A DNA stretch of 64,000 nucleotides, from assembly GCA_932521025.1 (NCBI GenBank), contig OW051471.1, forward strand, positions 13,144,001-13,208,000, given 5' to 3'. This DNA is from Oscheius onirici. Lineage: Eukaryota > Nematoda > Chromadorea > Rhabditida > Rhabditidae. Position numbers and translations under genes: made by a program. Below are positions 34,402 to 45,925 of the stretch, piece by piece (position 1 is the first letter of the stretch; each line of letters begins with the position of its first letter). The notes under the pieces were generated by a model. That model searched no databases. It saw only the letters and a list, made by a program, of their open reading frames with translations, and was not told the DNA's origin.

Positions 34402-35578
34402 ATGGTTTGCTCTTTTTTGTCTAGTAAGGAAAAGAATTTCAGTGGGTTGGCTTCCATAAACATGTCATCACGGCCTCATTTGCCGTCACTACCTGCATGG
34501 TAGTCGTCTCTCTGTTCTGCATTTACGATCTCGTCTCGGAAATCGGCGATTTCCAAAAGACCGTCGAAGAAGATCTCCAATCCTTCAAGGGCTATTCTGA
34601 TGATGCCTGGAAGTTCATGATGGCTGCTCGCCGTCCCAATCCCATCGATGTCATTCTTCGTCAGAAGAGAGGTTACAACACTGGACCTCAGGGAGGTGGA
34701 GGAGGGGAATTCAGCTCTGGCGGCGGCGGAGGAGGACAATGTAACTGTGGTCCTGCTCCAAGTGGTTGTCCCGCCGGACCACCTGGCCCTCCTGGAGCCG
34801 CTGGAGAACCTGGACATGATGGGGAGCCCGGACAGCCCGGTGGAGCGGGATCTGCTGGTCAGGCAGCTGAGAGCCAGCACGGAGGAGGATGTATTTCTTG
34901 TCCCGCTGGACCTGCTGGACCTCCCGGCCCCAACGGTGCTCGTGGACAGCCTGGACCCAACGGAAACGCTGGAGCTCCTGGATCTGGTGGCGGAGCTGGA
35001 CCTGCCGGACCCGCTGGAGCCCCTGGACCAGCTGGCGCTCCTGGAGGACCTGGTCAGCCCGGTATATTTCAGCTTTAAGAAAGAGCTAATCAAAACATTT
35101 AGGAGCTCCCGGTCAGGCTGGTACTCCTGGACAGCGCAGCAGTGGGCAGCCTGGTCCCGCTGGACCTGCCGGTCCTGCTGGAGCTCCCGGACCAGCTGGA
35201 GCCCCTGCTCCTAGCGGTGGAGCTGGCAGCCCCGGACCTGCTGGACCTCCCGGCCCCGCTGGAAACGACGGAGCTCCTGGACAGCCTGGATCTGCTGGAG
35301 AGCCTGGATCCGCTGGGGGACCTGGAAGTGACGGAGCTTATTGTAAGCCTCATTTTGTAGCTATTCTGATTTTTCAGGTCCTTGCCCTCCTAGAACTGGA
35401 GCCATCGAGTCTTCTCATGCTGCCACTGAATCAGGTTCTTCCGGAGGACAAGCCGGAGGTAATGGAGGAGGACACGTTGCCGCTGCTGCTGGCGGTAACG
35501 GTGGCTACTCTCGTGGAGGAGGGTCTGGAGGCAACAGCTACGTCGGTGGAGTCCGTCGTCATCTCTAGACACATTTTG
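34402..35578 (+). CDS. Cuticle collagen 5, different subfamily, start codon alone in the first coding exon
   Basis: Proposed exons: 34402-34404 (ATG only), 34443-35061, 35103-35342 and 35378-35578. Exon 2 begins [20 protein letters not shown], a signal-anchor with no in-frame ATG close by except one inside the membrane segment, so the ATG at 34402 joined across a 38-bp intron (GTTTGC...TTTCAG) is the best start. A furin-like RQKR site follows, then [10 protein letters not shown], Gly-X-Y blocks, an [17 protein letters not shown] interruption, [12 protein letters not shown] and a Gly-rich tail ending RRHL. The ending and cysteine pattern set it apart from the other four collagens. The ATG-only exon is inference. 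Confidence 0.85.
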
Positions 35579-35778
35579 GAAATGAACATAGAATACTCAT
35601 TTGTTCCCTCTTGCCACGGAAAATTTCCTCTGCTTACATTACGAAGCTTGTTTCGATTCAGCTTCAGCACTTGTAGCTTCTGCCATGCCCTGTTAGTCCT
35701 TTGAGGACAGTAACAAGAATTTCTTCAGTTTTCATTCGAGATCACAAAATGAGATGACACGGGGTAGTTCTTCTGCCA

Positions 35779-38700
35779 TTAGGGCTCCATTGGCTCAGCT
35801 TTGACTTCATTTGACTGTCCTCTCTAAAATAATCAATTAATTCTGTCCAAGTATAAACCAACCTGTCCAGAGCAAAGCAGCGTGATCACGTCTCCGTGCA
35901 TTGCCTGAGCATGCGTGCTGGCCAAGTACCCTTCCTGGACCTCATTCAACTTGTACAAGAGATTCAGACGCTCGTTGCTCAGCACTCCTAGAGCTATTTG
36001 TAGCCATCTTTGGTGCTTGGTACAGTCTTTTCTAGGAGCTAGACAAATTCGCTTGGCCATCAGCTGGTCAGCCGAGACGAAAATGTCTTTAAACGTGGGC
36101 GTCTTATCCTTGAAAGAATCCCAGAGACTTGGACAGCCACAAATCTAAAAACCTTGGTAATAGTTCGGCAGGTGCCCCCTTCGTTTGAAAATTTGCGCGA
36201 GAACCCTCGGAATGAACCAATTTCGCGTTTTTCTTCATCTTTCATCAACTTTTATGCTTTCTAACTACTTTTATCGGATTCAGCGTGAAAAAGAACCCCT
36301 TGGAACATGAATTCACTCGAAATATGACGATTTTCAGAAGGAAATAGCGAGACTTCCAAATTTCGTCGATTTCTCCCATTTTTTTGAGTGAATTCATGTT
36401 CCAAGGGGTTCTTTTACACGCTGAATCCGATAAAAGTAGTTAGAAAGCATAAAAATTATTAGGAAAGCAGAAGATGGATGAGTATGTACCTGCATTTTGT
36501 TTTCAAGCTCTCCCTTATAATGCTCGGGACACATAATCTTCAGCCGCTTACAATACGTGTCGCTGACTTTGTTGTACTCGTTGCAGAAGATGTTGTACTG
36601 GTTTTCTTGCTAAACATCATATTTGTGTGGGAGTAAAGTAAATACTTACAATGGTACTGCCAAAAGCCGTCTGTTTCTCCGACTTGATGAAGCATCTTTG
36701 AATGTGGGCAGTCAGCTGCCTCGTGCTGACTTCCACTCCACAGACTGTGCAATTGGCAATTCCATCCTGCAGAGTTACAGCAGCTTCTTCCATCGGCTTT
36801 GCATTGACATAAGACTAAAACATACAAATATTTTTTTTCACTCGAAAACTGACAGTCACAAATCTCTCCAGCATCGCAGTCATGTCAACCAGTTGGTTCA
36901 GTTCTTTGTGAATACCCAAAACCTGTTCTTCCTTCTCCTTAGCCTGGGCCTGATAACGGATCTCGGCTGAGGGAATGTGCTCCCAGTATTCTTGAACCTT
37001 TTGCGGCAAAAATTTCAAAAGTCTGGCTTTAGCAATGGCTCTGCCACAGACATCACTACAGTATTTGCTCATCGGACGGGCTTCTTGAACACAGTCGATT
37101 CCCTAAGAGTTATTTTTTGTTAAACCTTAGGGTGATTCTTACCAGGCACTGTTTCGGCTCTTCCGTCATGATATTCCTCCTCTGCTTGGCTGTCCTATAA
37201 GCTGCCTGTGCCAGTCTCCTCTGAGCCGCCGTTTCTTGAAGTTGTTTAGCTTGGCCTTCTTCCTGTCGTGTTGCCTTTTCCGCGATTTGAACCTTCTTCC
37301 AGCCCTTTTTTCTTCCCCTCTTCGGCTTGTCCTTATCTTCGGGGATGGCGCGGGGGGATAGAGGACCTGAAATGGTGTGGAATCGTAAAAAGAACAGAAA
37401 AAATTGGCACCTTCTTCCTCACTGGTACTCCGGGTTAGCAACTGGTCCTTTCTCGGTCTTCCCGCCTTCTTTTTCGGAGGAGGAGCGGGTGCTTGACTGC
37501 AGCGAAGAGTGACACACATATTGGGCTGATTGGATTGACACCAAACACACTGAATGTTTATATTTTGAGGCGTGTAATGGGCGCTTTTGCTACGAATCAT
37601 TTCAGTCTAGGGTAGGAATCAGTTTAAGCTGTGTAATTCGGTTCGGTTGCATTCATTGAGTCTAAAAATTTGCCACAACCATCTCCCAATGTATGTTCTT
37701 ATTTCGACTTATAGTATGTTCAGCGGCTCAGCGGAAAAAGCGTCGCCGTTATGAAATTCGTGACGGGAACCACGGGGACAGTCCTTTAACCATTTGCAAC
37801 CATGTGCTTTTAGTAGCATTTTTTGGGTTTAAATTATTTTAAGCTTTTTGCTGTTATTCATGGATTCTTTCTACCAGTAGACTGAGGACAATAAGAAATA
37901 CACCGATAGAAGGTGTTACATGTTACAAGCACTGTGTAGGCTCGTGGACACGGATGAAGGGACGCATACCCGTTTGTTCGTTTGACAAAACGAAAATAAA
38001 ATAAGAAAAATTAAAAAGGGTGAAAAAAACGTAAAAACGCTGCTAAAAAGCACTGAATCCGGCTGCAATTGGTTAAAGAACTGCCCCCGTGGTTCCCGTC
38101 ACTAATTTCATAGCGGCGACGCTTTTTCCGCTGAGCTGCTGAACAAACTATAGATCCTTAATTTTTTTTCCAATCGCCTTTTTTCTGATTCTCTCCCACC
38201 CTTACGTCAACATCAGGAAAAATTGGCCTTACCAACAAACCAGAACTTAACTTTTCTCGACTTGATAAACTGGCAGTTTTCTCGGTTCTTCTTTTTTCTT
38301 CGACCATAAAAAGATACAGAAAATACCTTTAAGCTAATATTTTTGGTCCTAGAAAAATGTTTCCGACCTAGCAAGGTAAAGAAAAATCATTTTCTCAAAA
38401 TAAATGTAGTCAGAAGTTACTTGGGCTACGGATAAAATGTAAATTTTTAAAAACTCACAATTTTGCATCCCTCCTCACTTCCAGCGGCTTTCAAACAATT
38501 AGGACACTTTCCACACCTCTGAGCGGCAATGTCATCTTCTTCCTTCTTCTTCTTTTCCAACTTTACCCTGTACTTTCTCGTATAGACAATCTGAAGACTG
38601 CCATCCTTTCCCAGACAGTCTTTGCAAAAGTACTTGTCAATGTTATTTGCGTGGACTTGTTCGATCTAAAAGAATAAACTTATTTTCGAGAAAAACTCAC

Positions 38701-38947
38701 TCCGATGCACTCTCCATGGAACCACTCCTCACACTTTTCGCAGAAAATCATAAATTTGTTGCCGAACGGCTTGCCACAGCAGATGTAGACGGCCTCATCT
38801 CCAATTGGATTATCTGATTTGAAGAGACCTGACAGGGCAATTGGTCTGGAAATTTGATTAAATTCAGTGGAATTCTGTATAAATTTACCCCGTTTCAGGA
38901 GAGAAAGGTGCACTTGAAGGCGTTGAGCTGGTATCGATAGAGTCCAT
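35779..38947 (-). CDS. cfp-1: CXXC finger protein 1 (CFP-1), SET1/COMPASS subunit
   Basis: Nuclear subunit of the H3K4 methyltransferase complex. The start at 38947 (MDSIDTSSTPSS) is followed by a PHD finger (YICCGKPFGNKFMIFCEKCE, then WFHGECIG; about 38700-38850), a CXXC-like region split by a long intron (CGKCPNCLKAAGSEEGCK about 38470-38530; CVWCQSNQPNMCVTLRC about 37500-37560), an AT-hook-like KKKAGRPRK, a basic Gln/Arg-rich coiled coil, then the CFP1-specific C-terminal half: SKYCSDVCGRAIAKARLLKF, a helix, CTVCGVEVS, YCKRLKIMCPEHYKG, ICGCP, and a final helical domain ending VKAEPMEP. The CXXC lacks the KFGG motif that reads CpG in vertebrate CFP1. Two inverted-repeat elements sit in its introns. 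Internal exon ends are approximate. Confidence 0.9.
36251..36453. mobile_element. Short palindromic element in a CFP-1 intron
   Basis: About 200 bases with near-perfect inverted arms of roughly 70 bases (left TTTATGCTTTCTAACTACTT; right its inverse ending AGAAAGCATAAA) and a 60-base loop. The near-identity of the arms suggests a young element. Confidence 0.8.
37710..38152. mobile_element. MITE-like element with TATAGT..TGTTCAGC ends in a CFP-1 intron
   Basis: 443 bases with inverted ends, left TATAGTATGTTCAGC and right GCTGAACAAACTATA, pairing for about 85 bases including GGAAAAAGCGTCGCC and GTGACGGGAACCACGG. No coding frame. Confidence 0.8.
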
Positions 38948-39187
38948 CTTTAAATAATTTGATTGAAAAAAGAGCAAGAGGAAAGCGAGGTTTTTTTTAT
39001 CGATTTTTGTCAACTTTTTGAATGAAAACTTTGGAAAAAAAATCATAAGTTTTGCGGGAAACGGAAGAGGTTTTGACCCGTCCCGAAGGACTGGGTCTTG
39101 GTGCGAAATATAGTGGGACTGAACTATTCTGTGCGCAACCTTAACACAAGACGATAAAAATTTATTACTTTTTACACAATGTACAAA

Positions 39188-39655
39188 TCAATGAAGACAA
39201 TCTCTGGACTCCTTAGGATACTTTCCGGCCAGCTCAAGAGTTCCGGCATCGAACATCTTGGTGGGATTCTTGGCGTTCGTAATGTACTGGTCGGGAATGT
39301 CGATGGTGAACTTGCGCTGGCAGGGCTAAAAGTTCTTTTTTCTTCACAAAAGACAAAGATTTCTTACAGTAACTCCGTCATTACAGTCGTGGTAGATGTT
39401 AATCTTGGGGTCGATGTTGGTGATCTCTCGGGCATTGCCGTGAAGCTCGTAGTATCCCTTGGAGTCAGTCTTGGTCTTGGCGAGAAGATCGTCTTTGCCC
39501 AGACTGTCATTCTCTACCAGCTTGACCAAAACATTCGCCGCTGGCTGGCCGTTGCATTGAAGGGTTCCCTTGACACCGGCTGATTGCTGTCGTCCCACGC
39601 CCAAAAGAGCTGTGGACAGGCCGAAAAGGGCGAGGAAGCAGGCTAGCTTGAGCAT
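39188..39655 (-). CDS. Transthyretin-like protein (TTR-52/DUF290 family)
   Basis: Secreted nematode transthyretin-like protein. Exons 39655-39368 and 39325-39188, 141 residues, the usual size. Signal peptide (MLKLACFLALFGLSTALL), then the family layout: GVKGTLQCNGQPAANVLVKL (strand A/B with Cys), DSKGYYELHGNAREITNIDP, KINIYHDCNDGVTPCQRKFT (paired cysteines), and IPDQYI. The intron falls just before PCQRKF. Family members are abundant secreted proteins, one of which bridges apoptotic cells to phagocytes; the role of this one is unknown. Its upstream neighbour, CFP-1, is on the same strand about 240 bp away, so an operon is possible but not shown. Confidence 0.93.
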
Positions 39656-40248
39656 CTGGAGAGAGAGAATTGGACTGGAGAAGATTGAAAGGAGAAAATA
39701 TGTTCGGAAGGTGTTTTCGAGCAGCTTTTAAAGCACCTCCTGGCGGTCAACAACGACACATGTTGGCAAATCGTCTTGAACTAGGAGTGATCGAGAGATT
39801 GTTTTGACTACGGAAAGTTGCTGTAAACAAGCAACAAGATTTGGGATCTCAACAAACTGAATGTGATCTTTAGATATCTTGAGCTTCTTTTTTTAACGCG
39901 ACGTATATGTTCAGAATTTTGAGAGTCAAGGGGACTTTACTAGACTTTTCTCAAGACTCAAAAGGAGACTAGCACGACATTAAGTCAGGACAAAAACTTG
40001 TGTAACAGAAGCAGTATAGTTCTCCTTCCACCTAATTCTAACATAAGCAACTTTCCCGATTTTTTTCATATGCGTACTGTATCCAAAAGTTGCTTTTCAA
40101 TATTTATTCGAAACAAAGTATGCAACTATCTTTGATTACAGAGACCCAGAGAAAAAGAACAATTTCTACGCACACGATTGGAAAACAATATCAGCTCATA
40201 AGAAGATGGAAGAGTATCAAAAGGAGGAAGGAAGGAAAACTCTAAGAT
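39656..40248. other. Intergenic region
   Basis: Separates the transthyretin-like gene from the 3' end of the CCAR1 gene. No gene or repeat family seen. Confidence 0.55.
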
Positions 40249-43200
40249 TAGGCCTCGTCGGTCACTACAGCGTCGGCTATTTCTTCAGCTACTGGCGCTT
40301 CCGAAGAATCCATCTCGACTAGATCGGGAGCAGCCACTTCGTCAGAAAGGACGAGATCTCCGGCAGCTATTTCCTCATCGATGCCTTTCTCCTGGGATTT
40401 CTCTTCAGGCTCCTTTATCTTTTCCTTCTCATCAGATTTCTGTAAAAGGTAGTGTTCTAGAGCTCTCTGTCACTTTGAAATTTTGTCGCCTAGTCGCTTT
40501 GTCTCTCGTGATTACTGTCTAACTGTCGAGTATGTAGCCGATAAAACGACATAATTGTCTAACTGTCGAGTCTGTAGCCAGATAAAACGACATGACTGAC
40601 TGTCCAACTGTCAAGTCTAATGTATTTCTGTCCCACCTTCTCTTTTTCCTTCTCCTCCTTCTTGGGTGGCGGACAGGCCTTGTCTGCAATTGAAGCAATT
40701 CTCTCAGAATATCTTCGACAATCCAAAATGGCCGTCTTCAGATGAGACACATCATCTTGAGCCGTTTTCAGAGAACTGTTAGCGTCAGACAACTTCTTCT
40801 TCGTCTTGTCCAAGTCCTTCTCCAGATCCTTCTTCTTCTTTTCCAACTCTCCCTTGGCATCTTTCAGATGTCCAAGAAGAGAATTTTGTTCTTCCAGGGC
40901 AGCTTTGGCAGCCTCTCTCTCCTCTTCGCTCTTCTTGAGCAGAGCCAGTTTCTGCGAAACGTTTATGACGTTTCCATTGATAACAACTGTTCCGTCGTCC
41001 GAGGCCTGAACAAATGTGTTTGTTGAGAGAATAGAGAGATTTTCACCTGAGAAGTGCCATTGGACACAGGGGCCGAGGTATCCAAGGCTGATCCGTACCC
41101 TCTGAGAAGGACATCAGCAGTCGGAGCATTCTCACAGTTTCCGGGCTCGAAGCGGACATTTCCGTCCGAATCCACTAGATTGTCTGTCAAGTGCCTAAAA
41201 GTAAAGTTTTAGTTACGTCTTGGTTTCTTTTTACCTATAAGTGAAGCGATCAGTTTTTCCACAAAGCTTGTGAACAATCTTGTTGACGAGTCCTCGAGAG
41301 ACGGCAAAGTCACAGTTCATGATCAATTCCTCGATGTCGCGGTCATGGAAATAGCCACAGAGATTGGAGTCGAACATGGCACAGGCTTCGAAAAGAGCTC
41401 TGTTTGAGACGATTCCCTTCAAGTCAATCTTCTCCGGTTTTTCAGTCTTCTCCTTGTTCTCTTCTTCAGCTCCCTCTCCATTTTCCTGAGGCTTTACAGC
41501 TGCCTCCTCTCTTCTCTTCTTCTCACTGTCGCGGTCAGCGGCAGCAGCCAAATTCTGGTAGATAACAAAGGCGGAATGACGCTCCATGAGCTCTTTGAAA
41601 GCTTCGGCAAAGAGAGAAACTTCGAATTGAGATTCTTTGTTGTCGTCGTGACGATAGTCCAGAAGACTTTGAAGACTGCTGACCTTACAATCAAACTTTC
41701 CAGCCTTGGCCGTTTTTGAGGGGAAGACTAGGATTTTGGCTTCCGTAGGTTGAGCAAAGTGCTTTTCCAGAGTGGCCTTCTTCTGAGTTTTTTCCTTCTC
41801 CAAAGCTTCAACCTTCTTCTGATACTCCTCAGCTTCCTTCCTGATCTCAGCCTCAGTCTTGGCTCCCGCCTTTGGTTCCTCTTCTACTGGAGTCGAGTCG
41901 ACTTCCATGATCTCTTCTTCTTTTTCCTCTTGCTTGACCTCGTCATTCTGTTCTGGAGGACCGTCCTCTTCCAGTTCCTGTTCCTTGTCCAAGGCTTCCT
42001 GGAGTCTGGAGGCAAGCAGAGTTTTGATTCCTCTGGTTTCCAAACCACGAGCCTCGAGTTCTTGTTTCAGTTCGGCTACCTATAATATTTCTTTCTAAAA
42101 CTTCTTCAGACGGTACTTACCTTCATAACCTTGACATCCAGATCATTCCAGTGAGTTGCCTTCGGTTTTGGCTTTTCAGGAATGACATCTTCCTCTCCGC
42201 CATCAATTTCTTCCTTCGGCTTGGTCTCCTCTACCTAAAAAGTTGCAATTATTCGAGGTTGATTCCAATCGGCTACAAAAGAAACTCTTATAAATACGAT
42301 TTTTACAACGATAAACCAGGAATCAAAACGCAGTTTTGAGAGCTCAACTTTTTTAACTTTCAGTCATTTTGGGGGCTTTGGCATCTACCTGCAAACAAGC
42401 GGCATGCAGCTTGAGCTAAGAACAAAGGCAGGTTATCGGGGGAGTGTGATCTCTTGGTGCACGAACACAGAAAGGAAAAAAAACGGCACAGGTTAGAAAG
42501 AACGGACACACATGTAGCCGGTTTGTGGTTAGATAGAGATAGTGTGAGTGTTCGGTGTGTGTGACAGCACGACAAAATACAGAAAAATACTCTGCAACTG
42601 CCTGTGAGAGGACGAGACTTTCCTTGGCGTCTGTAGGAGCAGTTGCAACGGTAGCTGGAGGAGGAGCTTCAACAGTCATCGCATCGACACCGGCAAGCTT
42701 CCCTTCAAGCTGTTGACGAATCTGACCACAAACGGTCTCCCAAGACTCTGTAGACGGCATCAGGAGCTGCGTGTCCGGCCAGAGAAGATGTACCTTATCC
42801 ATCCGGTCCTTATCGGAGCGGTAATAGCGCAATTGGACCAGCGAGTACCTAAGAATGGCAAAAGGTCAGACTGACAGACTATTGGAGGGACTAGCCGTAA
42901 GCCAGTCCCGGATTCACAAGGCTCAGGATGGTGAAAACTCTGGAAGAGAGAGAAGAGACGAAGGTCGCGTTGAAGAAAGAAGAACAAGTAAAAGTGATAC
43001 CGACAGAGGGTAAGCTATAGACTATGGACTCACCATTGCGAAACATTGGAAAGATCGACTCCTGTCAGGGCCTTGGTAGTCCGGATGGCAGTCTTGATGA
43101 TGGTACGGATGTCATTCGGATCGGGACCATCCAGAGATGGAGACCAGCTTCCTCCAATTGCCATGGTTTCTTTACCACGAGTACCTAAAAACATTATTTA

Positions 43201-44937
43201 CTTAAACTAGTGATGTCGTTTTACAATGCCACAGACTCGACAGTTACGTGGTTTTTCTAGTTTTTCGTTTTACAATGCTACAGACTCGACAGTTAGACAG
43301 TCTGTCGTTTCTAGGCGACAGACTCGACAGTTAGACAGTCCTGTCATTTTCACTCTTCGTCTTCTAACTCACCAACTAAGAACTGAAGCTGCTTGAAGAT
43401 GGAAGAAACTTCGTGATTGTCATCAGTAGTACCGTCTGGCATGAGTCCCAGAGCTTTCTTCAGAACTTCAATCTTGCCGCCGTGAGCAAGAAGACAGACT
43501 TTTGCCTGATAGCGGTGATCGGCATCTTCTGGCTCCAGAATAGCATTCTCCTCAGTGTCCGGATAGTCAACGTCTTTGTGGAAGACGTGGAACTGTACAG
43601 GATTTGTCAGGTCGATGCTGGAGTCGACGGGAACACGCTGTGGCCAGTCTGGAGTCATCTCGACAAAGTCGGAAGGCACGTAGAGTTTGTTGTATCTTTG
43701 ACGGAGATTGATGAGGGAAAGATGGCCACTGGAAAGTAGAATAAATGAAAGAAAGTGGATAAGAATTACCCCTTGATGACGGGCCTGGGTTGCTTGAAAT
43801 CGTAACGGGGAATGATTCTGGCTCTACGTCGAGGAGGACTGGCCGAATCTCTCTTTGCGGAGGAAGTTGTGGAAGGAGCTGGACTACGCTCTCTCTTTCT
43901 TGATGGTGGAGGAGAAGCTCGTCGAGAAGCTGGAGGCGACCTCCTGGCAGGACTCTTTCCCCTTCTCGGAACATTTCTGGGAGGACTGGCGCGTCTAGCC
44001 GGACTGCGTCCTCTAGCAGGACTCCTTACTCTTCTGGGCGGGGAGGCTGCCTTTGGAGCTACGTGACGGTCACCAGAGGGACCCCATCTGGATCTGAAAG
44101 TTGAAAACTGAATAAAATTTGTACTGGACAACTCACGATGGCTGTAATCCTCTTTGAGGAGAAGGCTCTCTCTGCGGAACTCCGGCAGGTTCAGGAGCTC
44201 CACTGCCAGTCAGCAACTGGATTCTGTAGGCATTCCACTTGAAAGGCATCTGTGGGTTGAAGTTTGCCTCAACCATGACCTTCTCTCCGACTCTTGGATG
44301 CTGACCACGGATCACTCTTAAAGTTTTCTCTTTGTTAAAAATGGGAATGTAGACTTACGAATGCTGAAAGAAGACATCGTCGTCGACAAAGCCATAACTG
44401 TCGTGCATCTTGGTCACAACTCCGACGAAAGTTCTGGTCTTTCCGGCTACAGGAGCACCTCCGGGCTGAAAATTAAATGGTTACATTTGTTTTGTGGGGA
44501 GACAGAAAGACCGACAGAAAGAGGGTCCACAGACTCGACAGTTATATCGTTTAGCCAGACCACAGACTCGGCAGTTAGACAGTCATGTCGTTTTACCTGG
44601 CCACTTACTCGACAGTTATGTCGTTTGAATAAAAAAGAGCTCATTTTCTAGACTTACCATAGCTGCCGCGGAATTTTGTGTTGGTCTCTGCTGCTGTTGA
44701 GCCAGAGCCTGTTGAGCAGCTCCCATCACACCCATTCCGAGCATTCCCGGTTGGGAAAAGGCAGCTTGGTTGATTCCGAGAGGAACACCAACACCCATCA
44801 TCGGGAATCCGGCTCCCACCCCGCCAATTCCACCAAAATTGGGAAGCTGGCCGGCTGAAAAATGTTGCATTAAATTTAAAAATAGAAAAGAACTCACGTT
44901 GTCCAGGTCTTCCCCAAGCAGGTGTTCGCTGTGACAT
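40249..44937 (-). CDS. lst-3: CCAR1/DBC1-family transcription coregulator (LST-3 orthologue)
   Basis: Large nuclear coregulator. Start MSQRTPAWGRPGQR at 44937. In order: a Gln/Gly/Met-rich N-terminus (44.68-44.86 kb), an S1-like RNA-binding domain (VMVEANFNPQMPFKWNAYRI, about 44.2-44.3 kb), an Arg/Ser/Pro repeat region (SPARR, 43.83-44.07 kb), the DBC1 inactive Nudix-like domain (43.65 to about 42.6 kb; KVCLLAHGGKIEVLKKALGL), a SAP domain (VAELKQELEARGLETRGIKT; about 42.0-42.1 kb), acidic coiled coils, an EF-hand-like module (41.2-41.4 kb), and a long C-terminal coiled coil (40.65-41.0 kb) with an acidic tail. This domain set matches CCAR1/CCAR2; LST-3 is the C. elegans member. Introns at 40.5, 43.2 and 44.5 kb are filled with 41-bp unit repeats. 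Some internal exon ends (42.2-43.0 kb) are unresolved. Confidence 0.9.
40510..40618. repeat. 41-bp unit repeat locus
   Basis: About 2.5 units in a CCAR1 intron (core ACTGTCTAACTGTCGAGT). Confidence 0.85.
43210..43348. repeat. 41-bp unit repeat locus
   Basis: Three units in a CCAR1 intron (ACAGACTCGACAGTTAGACA core), the first one diverged. Confidence 0.85.
44523..44632. repeat. 41-bp unit repeat locus
   Basis: Two to three units in a CCAR1 intron; two units lack the TTAGACAGTC segment, giving shortened CAGTTATGTCGTTT forms. Confidence 0.85.
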
Positions 44938-45925
44938 CTTCTTCTTTTATGGTTATACCAAGCGAGATCTTCAAATTGAAAGTGAACTTGAGAAGCGATA
45001 GTGCGCGAAAAAAATTCAAGCGAAGCAAAAATCAATATTTTAAAGTTTGAATGCGCTTTTCGTTGAAAATACGACTAAAATGTTGCTAACTATAGTCGAA
45101 GTTCAATTGGCAGTGTATTGGCTGGGCTGAAGCGTTGCGGTTGCGGGGCGGTCAACGGCGGCAAAACGGGGGCGAAACAAACGGGCACAACTGGGGATAT
45201 GAGGAAGTGGAAAGTGGTTTTGAACAATAGAGGACACGTGTTTTCACTTTATAAAAAATAGTGTGAGCAACAGTGTTCATAAAAAGGAAACAGTGTAATT
45301 AATTCGAGGTCAGTTTCTCGCAAATCAGTTGGCTATCACTTCATGGCATCTACCTAAATATGGGACAGTTTTGAGGTAGCTCACCTGAAGAAAGGTAAAG
45401 TTCCGATGGTAAATCACAAAAATCCATACGGACGAAAAATTATGACCATATGGTTGTTATTGTTTGAGATATAGGAGACTAACCTAACAAGGAGAATTTT
45501 GTGACGCAAAATATTATGGCAAGCTTGTTTTTCGAAAACTGTGCAGTTAATCTTTCTAAAAATAGAACGTTGACGTAGATTTTGAATTTCTTCGAAATTT
45601 CTCAATTACTGTCCCTATCGATTTCGGAACGCTTTCAAACTTCTTCTTCCAAGAATTTCGAATATTTACCAAATGACTAAAAAGTTGGTGCAATCGGGAA
45701 AGACGGAGTCATTCTCCACTCTCTGTGTCATTCCAGCACTTTCTCTGTGAGCACGCCCCGCCAAACAATCGGCCCATTTTCGCTCCCACGCTGGCAAGCC
45801 ATAAAGTCCGCTCCTCGTCCGTCTTGGGAATATTTATTTCAGATTTCTCATTTTGTTTTGTTCAAGACTTTACAACTCTCCTCTTTTTCCATTTTTTGAA
45901 GAAAAGTTTGATCTAGTACCTCCAG
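44938..45925. other. Divergent promoter region of CCAR1 and the SNF2 gene
   Basis: Nearly 1 kb between two divergent nuclear-protein genes. No gene or repeat family seen; one GC-rich patch at about 45110-45180. Confidence 0.6.
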
